This document shows, piece after piece, positions 17,282 to 25,014 of a DNA stretch of 30,917 bases. Each line of letters starts with the position of its first letter. Position 1 is the stretch's first letter. The DNA is from Parvibaculum sp049671045. Lineage in GTDB: Bacteria; Pseudomonadota; Alphaproteobacteria; Parvibaculales; Parvibaculaceae. The position numbers and the translations under genes are program-made. Under the pieces are notes generated by a model. The model saw only the letters and a list, made by a program, of their open reading frames with translations. It did no database searches and had not been told where the DNA came from. Location of the stretch: the NCBI RefSeq assembly GCF_049671045.1, contig NZ_JBATUH010000095.1, forward strand, positions 1-30,917, in the 5' to 3' direction.

Positions 17282-17581
17282 TCAGTTCTTCGGCTGCCAG
17301 AGCGCCCCTTCCAGATGATTGAAGGTTCGGATGCGTTCAAGCAGGGCCGTGTCGTATTCGGGGGGTGTTTTTTCGCGTCCCGTGATCCAGTTGTAAAGGC
17401 TTGTGTCCTCGACCTCGATAAGATGCTCGTAGAGATCGAGGTCCTCGGGCGAAAGGCCCGCCAGCTCGCCATCGGCGAAATGGCCGAGGATCAGGTCCAT
17501 TTCCTTGATGCCGCGATGCCATGAACGGAACTTGAGGCGGCGCAGGCGAATTTCACGATCATCCAAAGCGTTGTCGGTCAT
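17282..17581 (-). CDS. sdhE: FAD assembly factor SdhE (succinate dehydrogenase assembly factor 2)
   Basis: A 99-residue all-helical protein with the diagnostic RGxxE motif in SWHRGIKEMDLILG (R23, G24, E27). It helps attach FAD covalently to the flavoprotein subunit SdhA of succinate dehydrogenase, and is known in mitochondria as SDHAF2. The ATG at 17581 has GGGGA about nine bases upstream; a GTG two codons earlier (17587) is also possible. It is the first gene of the sdhE-mfd unit and divergent from recG, a grouping I recall from many alphaproteobacteria. Confidence 0.93.
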   Translation of the reverse strand: MTDNALDDREIRLRRLKFRSWHRGIKEMDLILGHFADGELAGLSPEDLDLYEHLIEVEDTSLYNWITGREKTPPEYDTALLERIRTFNHLEGALWQPKN

Positions 17582-17907
17582 TTCCACATATCCCCGTTTG
17601 AAAGCGGGTATAGACCGCTGTGCTCCTTCTGTCAGCCCTTCGCCCGCACTTAATCCAAATTCTCATAAAATTGTATGGAATTGTTTCAACTCAATGATTT
17701 GCCAGATATTTCTAACCTTCATCCATCACAAAAAGAGCCGGATCGCGCGGCTCGAAGGATCGCGGCGGGCGCGATAGACTGATTTCATGCGCGAATCCCC
17801 CATCCCGGCCGCATCCGCCGACCTGACACGCCGCCCGCCCCATGGCCGGGTTTCATGGCGGCCCTGTCGCGCTCCGGATTTCCTCAGAGCGCGAGCCCGC
17901 AGACCCG
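17582..17907. other. Divergent intergenic region between sdhE and recG
   Basis: About 325 bases with no convincing gene. Bases 17650-17740 form a clear AT-rich island in a GC-rich window and hold a candidate sdhE-mfd promoter. On the plus strand I find no good -10/-35 pair for recG. A 43-codon reading frame (17787-17918) overlaps the recG start but has no ribosome-binding site and an arginine/proline-rich composition. Confidence 0.6.
17662..17689 (-). promoter_or_regulatory. Candidate sigma-70 promoter for sdhE-mfd
   Basis: On the minus strand: TTGAAA (17689-17684), a 16-base spacer, TATGAG (17667-17662), within the AT-rich island. The -35 matches five and the -10 four of six consensus bases. 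The predicted leader to the sdhE ATG is about 75 bases. Confidence 0.35.
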
Positions 17908-20007
17908 ATGCGCCCTGAAATCCTTTTTCCCCTTTTCGCCCCCGCCCGCACGCTGCCCGGCATCGGCCCGCGCATAGAGACGCTGGTGGCGAAACTCATC
18001 GGCGCCAAACCGGGCGAAACGAAGGTCGTCGATCTCTGCTGGCATCTGCCGGCCGGACTTGTCGATCGCCGCCAACGGCCGAAGATCGCCGAGGCGCGCG
18101 ACGGCGAGATCGCGACGATCGAGGTCAAGGTCGGGCTGCACGTCGCGCCCCGCAGCAAGCGGCTGCCCTATCGCGTCCATGTGCATGACGAAACGGGCGA
18201 GATGCAGATCGTCTTCTTCAGCGTGCATGGCGACTATCCGGCCAAGGCCCTGCCGGAAGGCTCGACGCGCATCGTGAGCGGCAAGGTCGAGTTCTATCAG
18301 GGCGAGCCGCAGATGACGCATCCGGACCACATCGTCGCGCCGGAAGACCTCGCCGCGCTGCCGCTTCTCGAGCCGATCTACCCGCTGACAGCGGGCCTGC
18401 CGCTCAAGGTGCTGCAGAAGGCGGCGCGGGCGGCGGTGGAGCGCGCGCCCGACCTCCCCGAATGGCAGGACGGCCCCTGGCTCAAGGCGCGCGGCTTCGC
18501 GCCGTGGCGGGCGGCGCTGAGGGCGGTTCACGAACCGCAATCCGCCGCCGATCTCTCGCCGGATTGCCCGGCCCGGGCGCGCCTCGCCTTTGACGAGCTG
18601 CTGGCCAATCAGCTCGCCCTCGGCCTTGTCCGTCTCCGCATGCGGAAGCTGCCCGGCCGCCCGGTCAAGGGCGACGGGCGTCTCCGCGCCATGGTGATCT
18701 CGGCTCTTCCCTTCTCCCTCACCGGCGCGCAGGAACAGGCGCTGCGGGAGATCGACGCCGACATGGCTTCCGACCGGCGCATGCTCCGCCTCCTCCAGGG
18801 CGATGTCGGCAGCGGCAAGACGGTGGTGGCGCTCCTCGCCATGCTGTCGGCCGTCGAGGCCGGCTTTCAGGCCGCGATGATGGCGCCGACGGAAATCCTC
18901 GCCCGCCAGCATCACGCCTCGCTGGTGCCGCTCTGCGAGGCTGCTGGCGTCCGGCTCGCCCTTCTCAGCGGCCGCGAAAAGGGAAAGCGCCGCGCCGAGA
19001 TCCTCGACGCGCTGGCGAATGGCGAGATCGACATTCTCGTCGGCACCCATGCGCTCTTTCAGGAGGACGTGGCTTTCAAGGCGCTCGCGCTCGCCATTGT
19101 CGACGAGCAGCACCGCTTCGGCGTCCATCAGCGCCTGCAACTCCAGTCGAAGGGTGGCACCGGCACGGACATCCTCGTGATGACCGCGACCCCTATTCCG
19201 CGCACCCTCACGCTGACCGCCTATGGCGACATGGACGTATCGCGCCTCACCGAAAAGCCGCCGGGCCGCAAGCCGGTCGACACCCGCGCCCTGCCGCTCG
19301 AACGCATCGACGAGGTTGTGGACGGGCTCCACCGCGCGCTCGCCCGCGGCGCTCAGGTCTACTGGGTCTGCCCGCTCGTGGAAGAATCCGAGGAACTTGA
19401 CGTGACCGCCGCGGAGGAGCGCCACCGCCATCTCCAGACCGTCTTTGGCGGCGCCGTGGGCCTCGTCCATGGGCGGATGAAGGCGGCTGAGAAGGACGCA
19501 GCCATGGCCCGCTTCGAGGCTGGCGAGACGCGCATCCTCGTCGCGACGACGGTGATCGAGGTGGGCGTCAACGTGCCGAGCGCGACCGTCATGATCATCG
19601 AGCATGCCGAGCGTTTCGGGCTTGCCCAGCTTCATCAGTTGCGGGGTCGCGTGGGGCGCGGGCTCGACAAATCGAGCTGCCTCCTCCTCTACCAGTCGCC
19701 GCTCGGGGAGACGGCTTCGGCCCGGCTCAAGATCATGCGCGAGACGGAGGACGGGTTCCGCATCGCCGAGGAGGATCTGCGTCTGCGCGGCGCGGGCGAA
19801 CTGCTCGGCACGCGGCAAAGCGGGTTGCCGAGCTTTCGCCTCGCCGATCTCGAGCGCCACGGAGAGCTTCTCTCCGCCGCCTATGACGATGCGCGGCTCA
19901 TTCTCGAGCGCGATCCCGAACTCGAGAGCCCGCGCGGCAAGGCGCTGCGCGTGCTGCTCTATCTCTTCGAGCGCGACGAGGCGATCAGGTATCTGCGTTC
20001 TGGATAG
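17908..20007 (+). CDS. recG: ATP-dependent DNA helicase RecG
   Basis: A 699-residue SF2 translocase that regresses stalled replication forks and processes Holliday junctions. The N-terminal TLPGIGPRIETLVAKL and wedge/OB domain (including FFSVHGDYPAKAL and SGKVEFYQGEPQMTHPDH) are followed by the motor. Motor motifs are Walker A LLQGDVGSGKTVVALLAM, the DEQH box IVDEQHRFGVHQR, TATPIPRTL, and QLRGRVGRG. C-terminal EEDLRLRGAGELLGTRQSG is diagnostic. The ATG at 17908 gives the usual family N-terminus, though no strong ribosome-binding site precedes it; the in-frame ATG at 17842 would add 22 atypical residues. Its 3' end overlaps the convergent DUF502 gene by 23 bp. Confidence 0.96.
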   Translation: MRPEILFPLFAPARTLPGIGPRIETLVAKLIGAKPGETKVVDLCWHLPAGLVDRRQRPKIAEARDGEIATIEVKVGLHVAPRSKRLPYRVHVHDETGEMQIVFFSVHGDYPAKALPEGSTRIVSGKVEFYQGEPQMTHPDHIVAPEDLAALPLLEPIYPLTAGLPLKVLQKAARAAVERAPDLPEWQDGPWLKARGFAPWRAALRAVHEPQSAADLSPDCPARARLAFDELLANQLALGLVRLRMRKLPGRPVKGDGRLRAMVISALPFSLTGAQEQALREIDADMASDRRMLRLLQGDVGSGKTVVALLAMLSAVEAGFQAAMMAPTEILARQHHASLVPLCEAAGVRLALLSGREKGKRRAEILDALANGEIDILVGTHALFQEDVAFKALALAIVDEQHRFGVHQRLQLQSKGGTGTDILVMTATPIPRTLTLTAYGDMDVSRLTEKPPGRKPVDTRALPLERIDEVVDGLHRALARGAQVYWVCPLVEESEELDVTAAEERHRHLQTVFGGAVGLVHGRMKAAEKDAAMARFEAGETRILVATTVIEVGVNVPSATVMIIEHAERFGLAQLHQLRGRVGRGLDKSSCLLLYQSPLGETASARLKIMRETEDGFRIAEEDLRLRGAGELLGTRQSGLPSFRLADLERHGELLSAAYDDARLILERDPELESPRGKALRVLLYLFERDEAIRYLRSG

Positions 20008-20719
20008 GCCCGGTGTCCTTGAGGCTCTTCTTTGGTGGCTCGACAAGACCCGCCGAGATGATGAGCTTCGCCCCCTCCTCGATCGTCATGTCGAGAATGG
20101 TCACATCCTCGCGCGGCACATAGAGCAGGAAGCCCGATGTCGGATTGGGTGTCGTCGGCAGGAAGACGCTGATGAGATCCTTGTCCAGTTGCTCGCCTAC
20201 CTGCGCCTTCGAAGTCGATGTCACGAAGACCAGCGTGTAAATCCCCTTGCGCGGATATTCGATGATGCCGACATCGCGAAACGACGTGTTCGATTGCGAG
20301 ATGACGGTTTCGAATATCTGCTTGAGCGCGCCATAGATCGAGCGAACGACGGGCATGCGGTCGACGAGCCGTTCCGCAAAGCCGAGGATCGCACGGCCGA
20401 AAATATTGGCCGTCAGCGCTCCGAGCACGGTCAGCAGCACGAAGGCGATGATGAGACCGAGGCCCGGAATCTCGAATGGTAGATAGTGATCGGGCTGATA
20501 AGGCGCGGGTATGAGCGGCACGAACCATGTGTCGACGAGATCGACGAACCATCTCGTAATGTAGACGGTAAGCCCGATCGGCGCGGCGACGACGAGGCCC
20601 GTCAGAAAATAGTTCCTCACGCGGAACATGAGGGCGTGCTTGCGCGGCGGCAGAATCAACGGCGCCTCGCCACCGCCCTGGCCTTGCTCCTCGGACGATG
20701 GGCTGCTCGGTTCGGTCAT
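19985..20719 (-). CDS. DUF502 family membrane protein
   Basis: A 244-residue inner-membrane protein of the DUF502 family, function not established. A proline/serine/glycine-rich cytoplasmic N-terminus is followed by two membrane spans, roughly residues 36-58 (FLTGLVVAAPIGLTVYITRW) and 84-106 (GLGLIIAFVLLTVLGALTA). Then come the conserved RMPVVRSIYGALKQIFETV segment and a beta-rich domain with VFLPTTPNPTSGFLLYVP. The C-terminus is charged. The ATG at 20719 has no strong ribosome-binding site. Its last 23 bases are shared antisense with the end of recG. Confidence 0.88.
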   Translation of the reverse strand: MTEPSSPSSEEQGQGGGEAPLILPPRKHALMFRVRNYFLTGLVVAAPIGLTVYITRWFVDLVDTWFVPLIPAPYQPDHYLPFEIPGLGLIIAFVLLTVLGALTANIFGRAILGFAERLVDRMPVVRSIYGALKQIFETVISQSNTSFRDVGIIEYPRKGIYTLVFVTSTSKAQVGEQLDKDLISVFLPTTPNPTSGFLLYVPREDVTILDMTIEEGAKLIISAGLVEPPKKSLKDTGPIQNADT

Positions 20720-20889
20720 GTTCGGCCACGGTCCATGATTGACGTTACGGCACGTTGCGTCAGACGCGCGCGCCAGAGGTTTCCCTTACTATCATGCTTC
20801 ACTCATGGCAGGATTAGTAACCGGCATTTATCATTTCAGGCGGACCCGCCAGACAAGGCCCGCGCGAAGCAGGATCAGGAAGGACAACC

Positions 20890-21924
20890 ATGGCCAAGGC
20901 CCCGGCAGGCTTCAAGATCAGACTTGCTCCCGAAGACGAGTACACGCACACGCCCGACGCCGCGACGAACTATAACGAGAGCATGTATTTCAACATGTTC
21001 GATCCGGCGCGGAAGATCGGCGGCTGGTTCCGCATCGGCAACCGGCCGAACGAAGGCTATGCCGAAATGTCCGTCTGCCTCTATCTGCCGGACGGGCGTG
21101 TCGCCTTCATGTATGCGAAGCCTGCGATCACGCATAACCGCGAACTCAATGCCGGCGGCCTGCGCGTCGAGGTGATCGAACCCTTCAAGCGCCTCCGCGT
21201 GACCTATGACGGCAAGGTTGTCGTGCTCTCCAATCCGAACGACATGGCCGAACCGTCAAAAGCTTTCAGGAACAATCCCGTTGTCGCCTGCAAGGTCGAA
21301 CTCGATTACGAGGGCGTCTCGCCCATGTTCGGCGGCGAGACGGTGAAGGAAGACGGCTCGGCACTCGACATCGACCCGGAAAAATCTTTCGCCAAGGCGC
21401 ATTACGAGCAGCATGTGGCGGCGACCGGCCGCTTCGTCATCGGCGATGAAACATTCGACGTCGCGGGCTACGGGCTTCGGGACAAGAGCTGGGGACCGCG
21501 CTACTGGCAGGCGATCCATTGGTATCGCTGGTGCCCGATGAATTTCGGCCGCGACTTCGGCATGATGCTCTCGATCGTCGCCGGCGAAAAAGGCGAACCG
21601 CGCCAGGGCGGCATGGTGCTCAAGGACGGCAAATACGACCTCATCAAGCAGGTCTCGATCGACAGCGACTGGGACGAGAACTGGTATCAGACCGCCTTGC
21701 GCGCCCATGTCGTCACCGAGTCGGGCGCGAGCTATGATGTCGAGGGCAAGGTCCTGTCGCTCATCCCGCTCCGCAACCGCCGTCAGGCGCCGGACGGGAG
21801 CGAGCTTCACACCCGCATCACCGAAGGCATGACCGAATATCGGTGCAACGGCATGGTGGGATACGGTCTTTCCGAGTATCTCGATCAGATCGTCGACGGC
21901 AAACCGGTCAGCATCGGGGGTTGA
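20890..21924 (+). CDS. Lipocalin-like (DUF7064-type) protein, first gene of kinase operon
   Basis: A 344-residue soluble protein without signal peptide or membrane span. It is rich in beta strands and aromatic residues (YFNMFDPARKIGGWFRIGNR, YGLRDKSWGPRYWQAIHWYR, TRITEGMTEYRCNGMVGYG). The pattern resembles the two-domain lipocalin-like AttH/CrtC-type fold and, from memory, proteins labelled DUF7064/7065; neither could be checked here. The DKSWGPR motif recurs in that group. Catalytic function is unknown; it may bind or modify a lipid or acyl-CoA. AGGAAGGA precedes the ATG at ideal spacing. Only one base separates its stop from the next ATG, so it belongs to the same operon as the kinase. Confidence 0.75.
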   Translation: MAKAPAGFKIRLAPEDEYTHTPDAATNYNESMYFNMFDPARKIGGWFRIGNRPNEGYAEMSVCLYLPDGRVAFMYAKPAITHNRELNAGGLRVEVIEPFKRLRVTYDGKVVVLSNPNDMAEPSKAFRNNPVVACKVELDYEGVSPMFGGETVKEDGSALDIDPEKSFAKAHYEQHVAATGRFVIGDETFDVAGYGLRDKSWGPRYWQAIHWYRWCPMNFGRDFGMMLSIVAGEKGEPRQGGMVLKDGKYDLIKQVSIDSDWDENWYQTALRAHVVTESGASYDVEGKVLSLIPLRNRRQAPDGSELHTRITEGMTEYRCNGMVGYGLSEYLDQIVDGKPVSIGG

Positions 21925-21925
21925 G

Positions 21926-22939
21926 ATGAGTGCAGAGGCAAATCCGATCGCGGCCCCTCTCGCGGAAGCCGTGCGCCGAAGGATTCCAAGCGCGACCGGC
22001 ATAGCCGGACTGCGCCGCCTCTCCGGCGGCGCGAGCCAGGAGACATGGTCTTTCGACGCGACGACCGAAGGCGCGCCGATCCCCCTCATTCTGCGCCGCG
22101 CGCCCGGCGGCGGCCAGACGCAAGGGCGCTCCGGCACGGCGGCGGGGCTCGAGACGGAGGCGGAACTCATCCGGCTTGCCGGCGAGGCGGGCGTCGCAGT
22201 GCCGCCCGTGCGTCTCGTCCTCGACGACAAGGATGCCATGGGCCATGGCTTCGTCATGGACCGGATCGAGGGCGAAACCATCGCCCGCAAGATCCTCCGC
22301 GATCCCGAATTCGCCGAAGCGCGGCCGAAGCTTGCCCGGCAATGCGGCGAAATCCTCGCCCGCCTCCATAAGGTCGACAAGTCGAAGCTGCCGCCGCTCC
22401 GCGTCTCCCCGGCTCGCGCGGAAGTCGACCAGTATTTCCAGACCTACAAGACCCACAACCATCCGCATCCCGTCTTCGAGCTGGCCTTCCGCTGGCTCAA
22501 GGAGCGCGTGCCGCCGGAGACGACCGAGCTGACGCTCGTGCATGGCGACTTCCGCCACGGCAATCTGATGATCGGTCCCGATGGCGTGCGCGCGGTTCTC
22601 GACTGGGAGCTCGCCCATATCGGCGATCCCATGGAGGATCTGGGCTGGATCTGCGTCAACTCCTGGCGCTTCGGCAATATCGACAATCCGGTCGGCGGCT
22701 TCGGCCGGCGCGAGGATCTCTACGAAGGCTATGAAGCCGCGGGAGGCCACAAGGTCGATCCCGAGCGCGTCAAGTTCTGGGAAGTGCTCGGAACGCTCAA
22801 ATGGGGCGTCATGTGCACGACCATGGTGATGGCCTTCAAGGCTGGCGACCGCTCGGTCGAGCGCGCCACCATCGGGCGTCGCGCCTCCGAAACCGAAGTC
22901 GATCTGATGCGCCTCCTCGCGCCGCTCGGAAAGGAATGA
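21926..22939 (+). CDS. APH/ACAD10-like phosphotransferase (probable hydroxyacyl-CoA kinase)
   Basis: A 337-residue kinase-fold protein of the aminoglycoside-phosphotransferase superfamily, in the branch found as the N-terminal domain of ACAD10/ACAD11 and as LvaA in Pseudomonas. It has the nucleotide loop LSGGASQETWSF and ILRRAP (an arginine where many APH kinases have lysine, as is usual in this branch). The catalytic loop is HGDFRHGNLMI (H206, D208) and the metal site DWELAHIGDPMEDLGW (D226). LvaA phosphorylates the 4-hydroxyl of 4-hydroxyvaleryl-CoA, and a similar hydroxyacyl-CoA kinase role is inferred. Antibiotic resistance is unlikely. It is tightly spaced (1 and 4 bases) between the lipocalin-like gene and the DUF6285 gene. 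Confidence 0.85.
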   Translation: MSAEANPIAAPLAEAVRRRIPSATGIAGLRRLSGGASQETWSFDATTEGAPIPLILRRAPGGGQTQGRSGTAAGLETEAELIRLAGEAGVAVPPVRLVLDDKDAMGHGFVMDRIEGETIARKILRDPEFAEARPKLARQCGEILARLHKVDKSKLPPLRVSPARAEVDQYFQTYKTHNHPHPVFELAFRWLKERVPPETTELTLVHGDFRHGNLMIGPDGVRAVLDWELAHIGDPMEDLGWICVNSWRFGNIDNPVGGFGRREDLYEGYEAAGGHKVDPERVKFWEVLGTLKWGVMCTTMVMAFKAGDRSVERATIGRRASETEVDLMRLLAPLGKE

Positions 22940-22943
22940 ACCC

Positions 22944-23324
22944 ATGCAGGATCAGCCAACAGCAGCCGAACTCATCGACATCGTGGCCGATTTCATTCGC
23001 AACCATGCGATGCCTCAGCTTCAGGGTCATGCGGCCTTCCACGCGCGCGTCGCCGCCAATGCGCTCGACATCGTGAAGCGTGAGCTGGAGATCGCGCCGA
23101 AGGCCAATACGGAAGAGCACGAAAGGCTGAAGGCGCTCCTCGGCCATGACGGCTCGCTCGACGAGCTCAATCGGGAGCTCTGTGCACGGATCGAATCCGG
23201 CGAGATCACGCTGGCGACGCCCGGCCTCGCCGATCATCTCTGGGCGATCACCATGACGAAGCTTGCCATCGACCAGCCGAACTATTCCGGCTATCGCCGC
23301 GCGCTCGAGGAAATGGCGAATTGA
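22944..23324 (+). CDS. DUF6285 (LvaB-like) small protein
   Basis: A 126-residue helical protein without membrane or export signals. The opening (TAAELIDIVADFIRNHAMPQ), HARVAANALDIVKRELEI and the closing TMTKLAIDQPNYSGYRR are typical of a family almost always encoded next to APH/ACAD10-like kinases, which I know as DUF6285. In the Pseudomonas levulinate pathway a small protein of this kind, LvaB, is needed for full LvaA kinase activity; that equivalence is from memory. It likely binds the kinase encoded four bases upstream. AAGGAA at the kinase stop provides the ribosome-binding site. It is the last gene of the operon. Confidence 0.8.
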   Translation: MQDQPTAAELIDIVADFIRNHAMPQLQGHAAFHARVAANALDIVKRELEIAPKANTEEHERLKALLGHDGSLDELNRELCARIESGEITLATPGLADHLWAITMTKLAIDQPNYSGYRRALEEMAN

Positions 23325-23334
23325 AGGGCGCCTT

Positions 23335-23361
23335 GGGCGGGGAGGTGCCGACCCCCTGCCC
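23335..23361 (+). terminator. Possible terminator after the kinase operon
   Basis: GGGCGGGG (23335-23342) pairs with CCCTGCCC (23354-23361) through eight pairs including one G-U, with an 11-base loop. It lies ten bases after the operon's last stop codon. Only a short TTT follows, so termination is uncertain. Confidence 0.3.
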
Positions 23362-23495
23362 CTCCGTTTCCTGCTGCCGCCTTCGTCGCCTGATGCCGCT
23401 TTCGCTAAAATTTGAAGGATTTGCAGGCAATAGTTGGTAAGGCTTTTCACCTAGGCTCCTCCCGTAATCACGCCCAGCAGCCGGGTGAGCCGACC

Positions 23496-24011
23496 GTGCC
23501 CTATCGTCAATTGTCCGAGACCGACATTCCGGAAAATCACCCTGTTGCCCTGTTCGGTCATTACTGGAACAGCCGGAAGCGGGACGCCGGAGCGCTGCCG
23601 CTGCGGTCCGATTTCGGCCCGTCGAGCATCCCCGACCTCGTGCCCTGGCTTCTGCTTCTCGAGCCTCTGCAACTCGACGGCCGCACCGAGTTCCGTTACC
23701 GCCTCGCGGGCACGGGATGCCGCGAGATTTTCGGCGTCGACTATACGGGCAAGCTCCTCGGCGAAGCGCTCACGTCCGAAGGCGCCGAGATCAGGCGGGC
23801 CGAATTTCTGCAAGTCATGGCCGGCGGCGAGCCGATCTATTCCTGGACCGAAGTGCCCATTCAGGGGCGCGACTTCATCTATATCTATCGCGGTGTCTTC
23901 CCGGTGACGGCCGCCGGCGGAGAGGCCGACCGCATCTTCGTCGTCGCCGCGCATGAGGCGCAGCGCCGGAAGGTGAGCCCGCCTATCGCTCCGCTTCCTC
24001 TGCGAGCCTGA
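23496..24011 (+). CDS. PAS_5 domain protein
   Basis: A cytoplasmic protein of about 171 residues that is essentially one PAS_5-type domain: YWNSRKRDAGALPLRSDFGP, then the LVPWLLLLEP segment, FRYRLAGTGCREIFGVDYTGKLL, and a final beta sheet around YIYRGVFPVT. This family is common in alphaproteobacteria as stand-alone sensory-type domains with no output module. The ligand and role are unknown. The GTG at 23496 is preceded by GGTGA at seven bases, matching the extended anti-Shine-Dalgarno. A TTG at 23412 would add 28 residues and lacks a site. The 3' end overlaps the convergent SGNH-like gene by 29 bp. Confidence 0.78.
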   Translation: MPYRQLSETDIPENHPVALFGHYWNSRKRDAGALPLRSDFGPSSIPDLVPWLLLLEPLQLDGRTEFRYRLAGTGCREIFGVDYTGKLLGEALTSEGAEIRRAEFLQVMAGGEPIYSWTEVPIQGRDFIYIYRGVFPVTAAGGEADRIFVVAAHEAQRRKVSPPIAPLPLRA

Positions 24012-25011
24012 GCGCCGGAGCGAGCGCCGCCAGCCGCTCGCGATAGAGGGCGAGCATTTCCTTCGCTGTCACCTGCTTGAGGTCGATGACATCGCCCTGC
24101 CGCACGAGCAGCGAGGCGGCGATGTCCTCATTCGCCTTCTCCGAATAATGCGTGCCGTCATAGGTCTGCGACGCATCCGCCGTCATGGGCGATGGCGCGC
24201 TGTAGTCCAGAAACCTGTCGAACGGCTCCGCGGCGTCATGGAGCGCGGCGGTATAGCTGTTGAGCCAGCCGATCCGTGCGTAAGTCGCGATGGCCCAGGC
24301 CGAGATCGGCGGCGCATAGCCCACGAACCGCGCCTCGGGAAAGACCGTCCGCAACTCCCTGTAGCGATCGAGAGGGGCGCGCTCGTCGAACCGTCCCTTG
24401 AGCAGATCGCGGACGGGAACTTGCGGATCGTAGCGAAGAGCCGGAAAGGCCGCATGGCAGCGGAACTCCCGGTCATAGACGCGATCGACCGGGGAGCGCC
24501 CGAAGAGCGAGCGAAGCGACATGCCCGCGACATCGAGCGAGAGATAGGAGACGGCCGCAGGCGGTGGCGCGCGTCCCTCGCGCACAAAGTCCGGCGTGTT
24601 GCGTGGCGAGACATAGACGCGGAAATCGGTCGCGCTCAATCCGACGATGACGAGCCTCGGCGAAAGGCCGTGGCCGCGGAGCCAGTTTGCATAGTCCACG
24701 AATTCGCTGACCGTGCCCGACGAAAAAGCCATGTTGTAACAGCGGAAGCCCTTAATCAGACCTTCCGGAAGGAGCGTCACGCGGCTGTCGCCGAAGATGA
24801 CGCAGTCATAGTCCTTTTCATGACCGGCGATGCGGTTCGCCTTCGAGATGCGTTCGTTGAAGGCGAAATTGACCGGCCCGAGCCTGTTGCCGCCGAAATA
24901 CCAGAGCGGATCGACCATGGCGTTCAACGCGAGGACGGCGCCAAGCGTTAGCGCGATCACGCTGCCAAGCACGAGAAGATAGGATCTGGCGTTGAGCGGA
25001 AACTTCGTCAT
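23983..25011 (-). CDS. Membrane-anchored SGNH/AlgJ-like protein
   Basis: A 342-residue protein with a single N-terminal membrane anchor (about residues 11-32, YLLVLGSVIALTLGAVLALN) and a periplasmic SGNH-hydrolase-like domain. The nucleophile block is VIFGDSRVTLL, NMAFSSGTVSE supplies the oxyanion region, and the Asp/His pair lies in TYDGTHYSEKAN. Such proteins work with MBOAT partners to O-acylate exported polysaccharides or other glycans. It starts three bases after the MBOAT stop with no ribosome-binding site in the gap, so translation is probably coupled. The acceptor polymer is unknown, and no polysaccharide synthase gene is in the window. Confidence 0.82.
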   Translation of the reverse strand: MTKFPLNARSYLLVLGSVIALTLGAVLALNAMVDPLWYFGGNRLGPVNFAFNERISKANRIAGHEKDYDCVIFGDSRVTLLPEGLIKGFRCYNMAFSSGTVSEFVDYANWLRGHGLSPRLVIVGLSATDFRVYVSPRNTPDFVREGRAPPPAAVSYLSLDVAGMSLRSLFGRSPVDRVYDREFRCHAAFPALRYDPQVPVRDLLKGRFDERAPLDRYRELRTVFPEARFVGYAPPISAWAIATYARIGWLNSYTAALHDAAEPFDRFLDYSAPSPMTADASQTYDGTHYSEKANEDIAASLLVRQGDVIDLKQVTAKEMLALYRERLAALAPALRLAEEAER

Positions 25012-25014
25012 CGT

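Noticed and set aside
13884..17318. An open frame of over 1100 codons on the plus strand, antisense to mfd
   Set aside because: In GC-rich genes with strong third-position bias the antisense frame is often stop-free. The translation is rich in Arg, Ala, His and Asp with no recognisable domain, while mfd on the other strand is unmistakable.
17787..17918. A 43-codon upstream reading frame overlapping the recG start
   Set aside because: There is no ribosome-binding site and the Arg/Pro-rich translation looks like random GC-rich DNA.
17884..20046. An open frame of about 720 codons on the minus strand, antisense to recG
   Set aside because: Same composition artefact: charged, low-complexity translation without family motifs, opposite a complete recG.
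21926..22939. Aminoglycoside resistance gene
   Set aside because: The APH fold is shared, but the HGDFRxGN loop, the ILRRAP strand and the DUF6285 neighbour place it with ACAD10/LvaA-type kinases.
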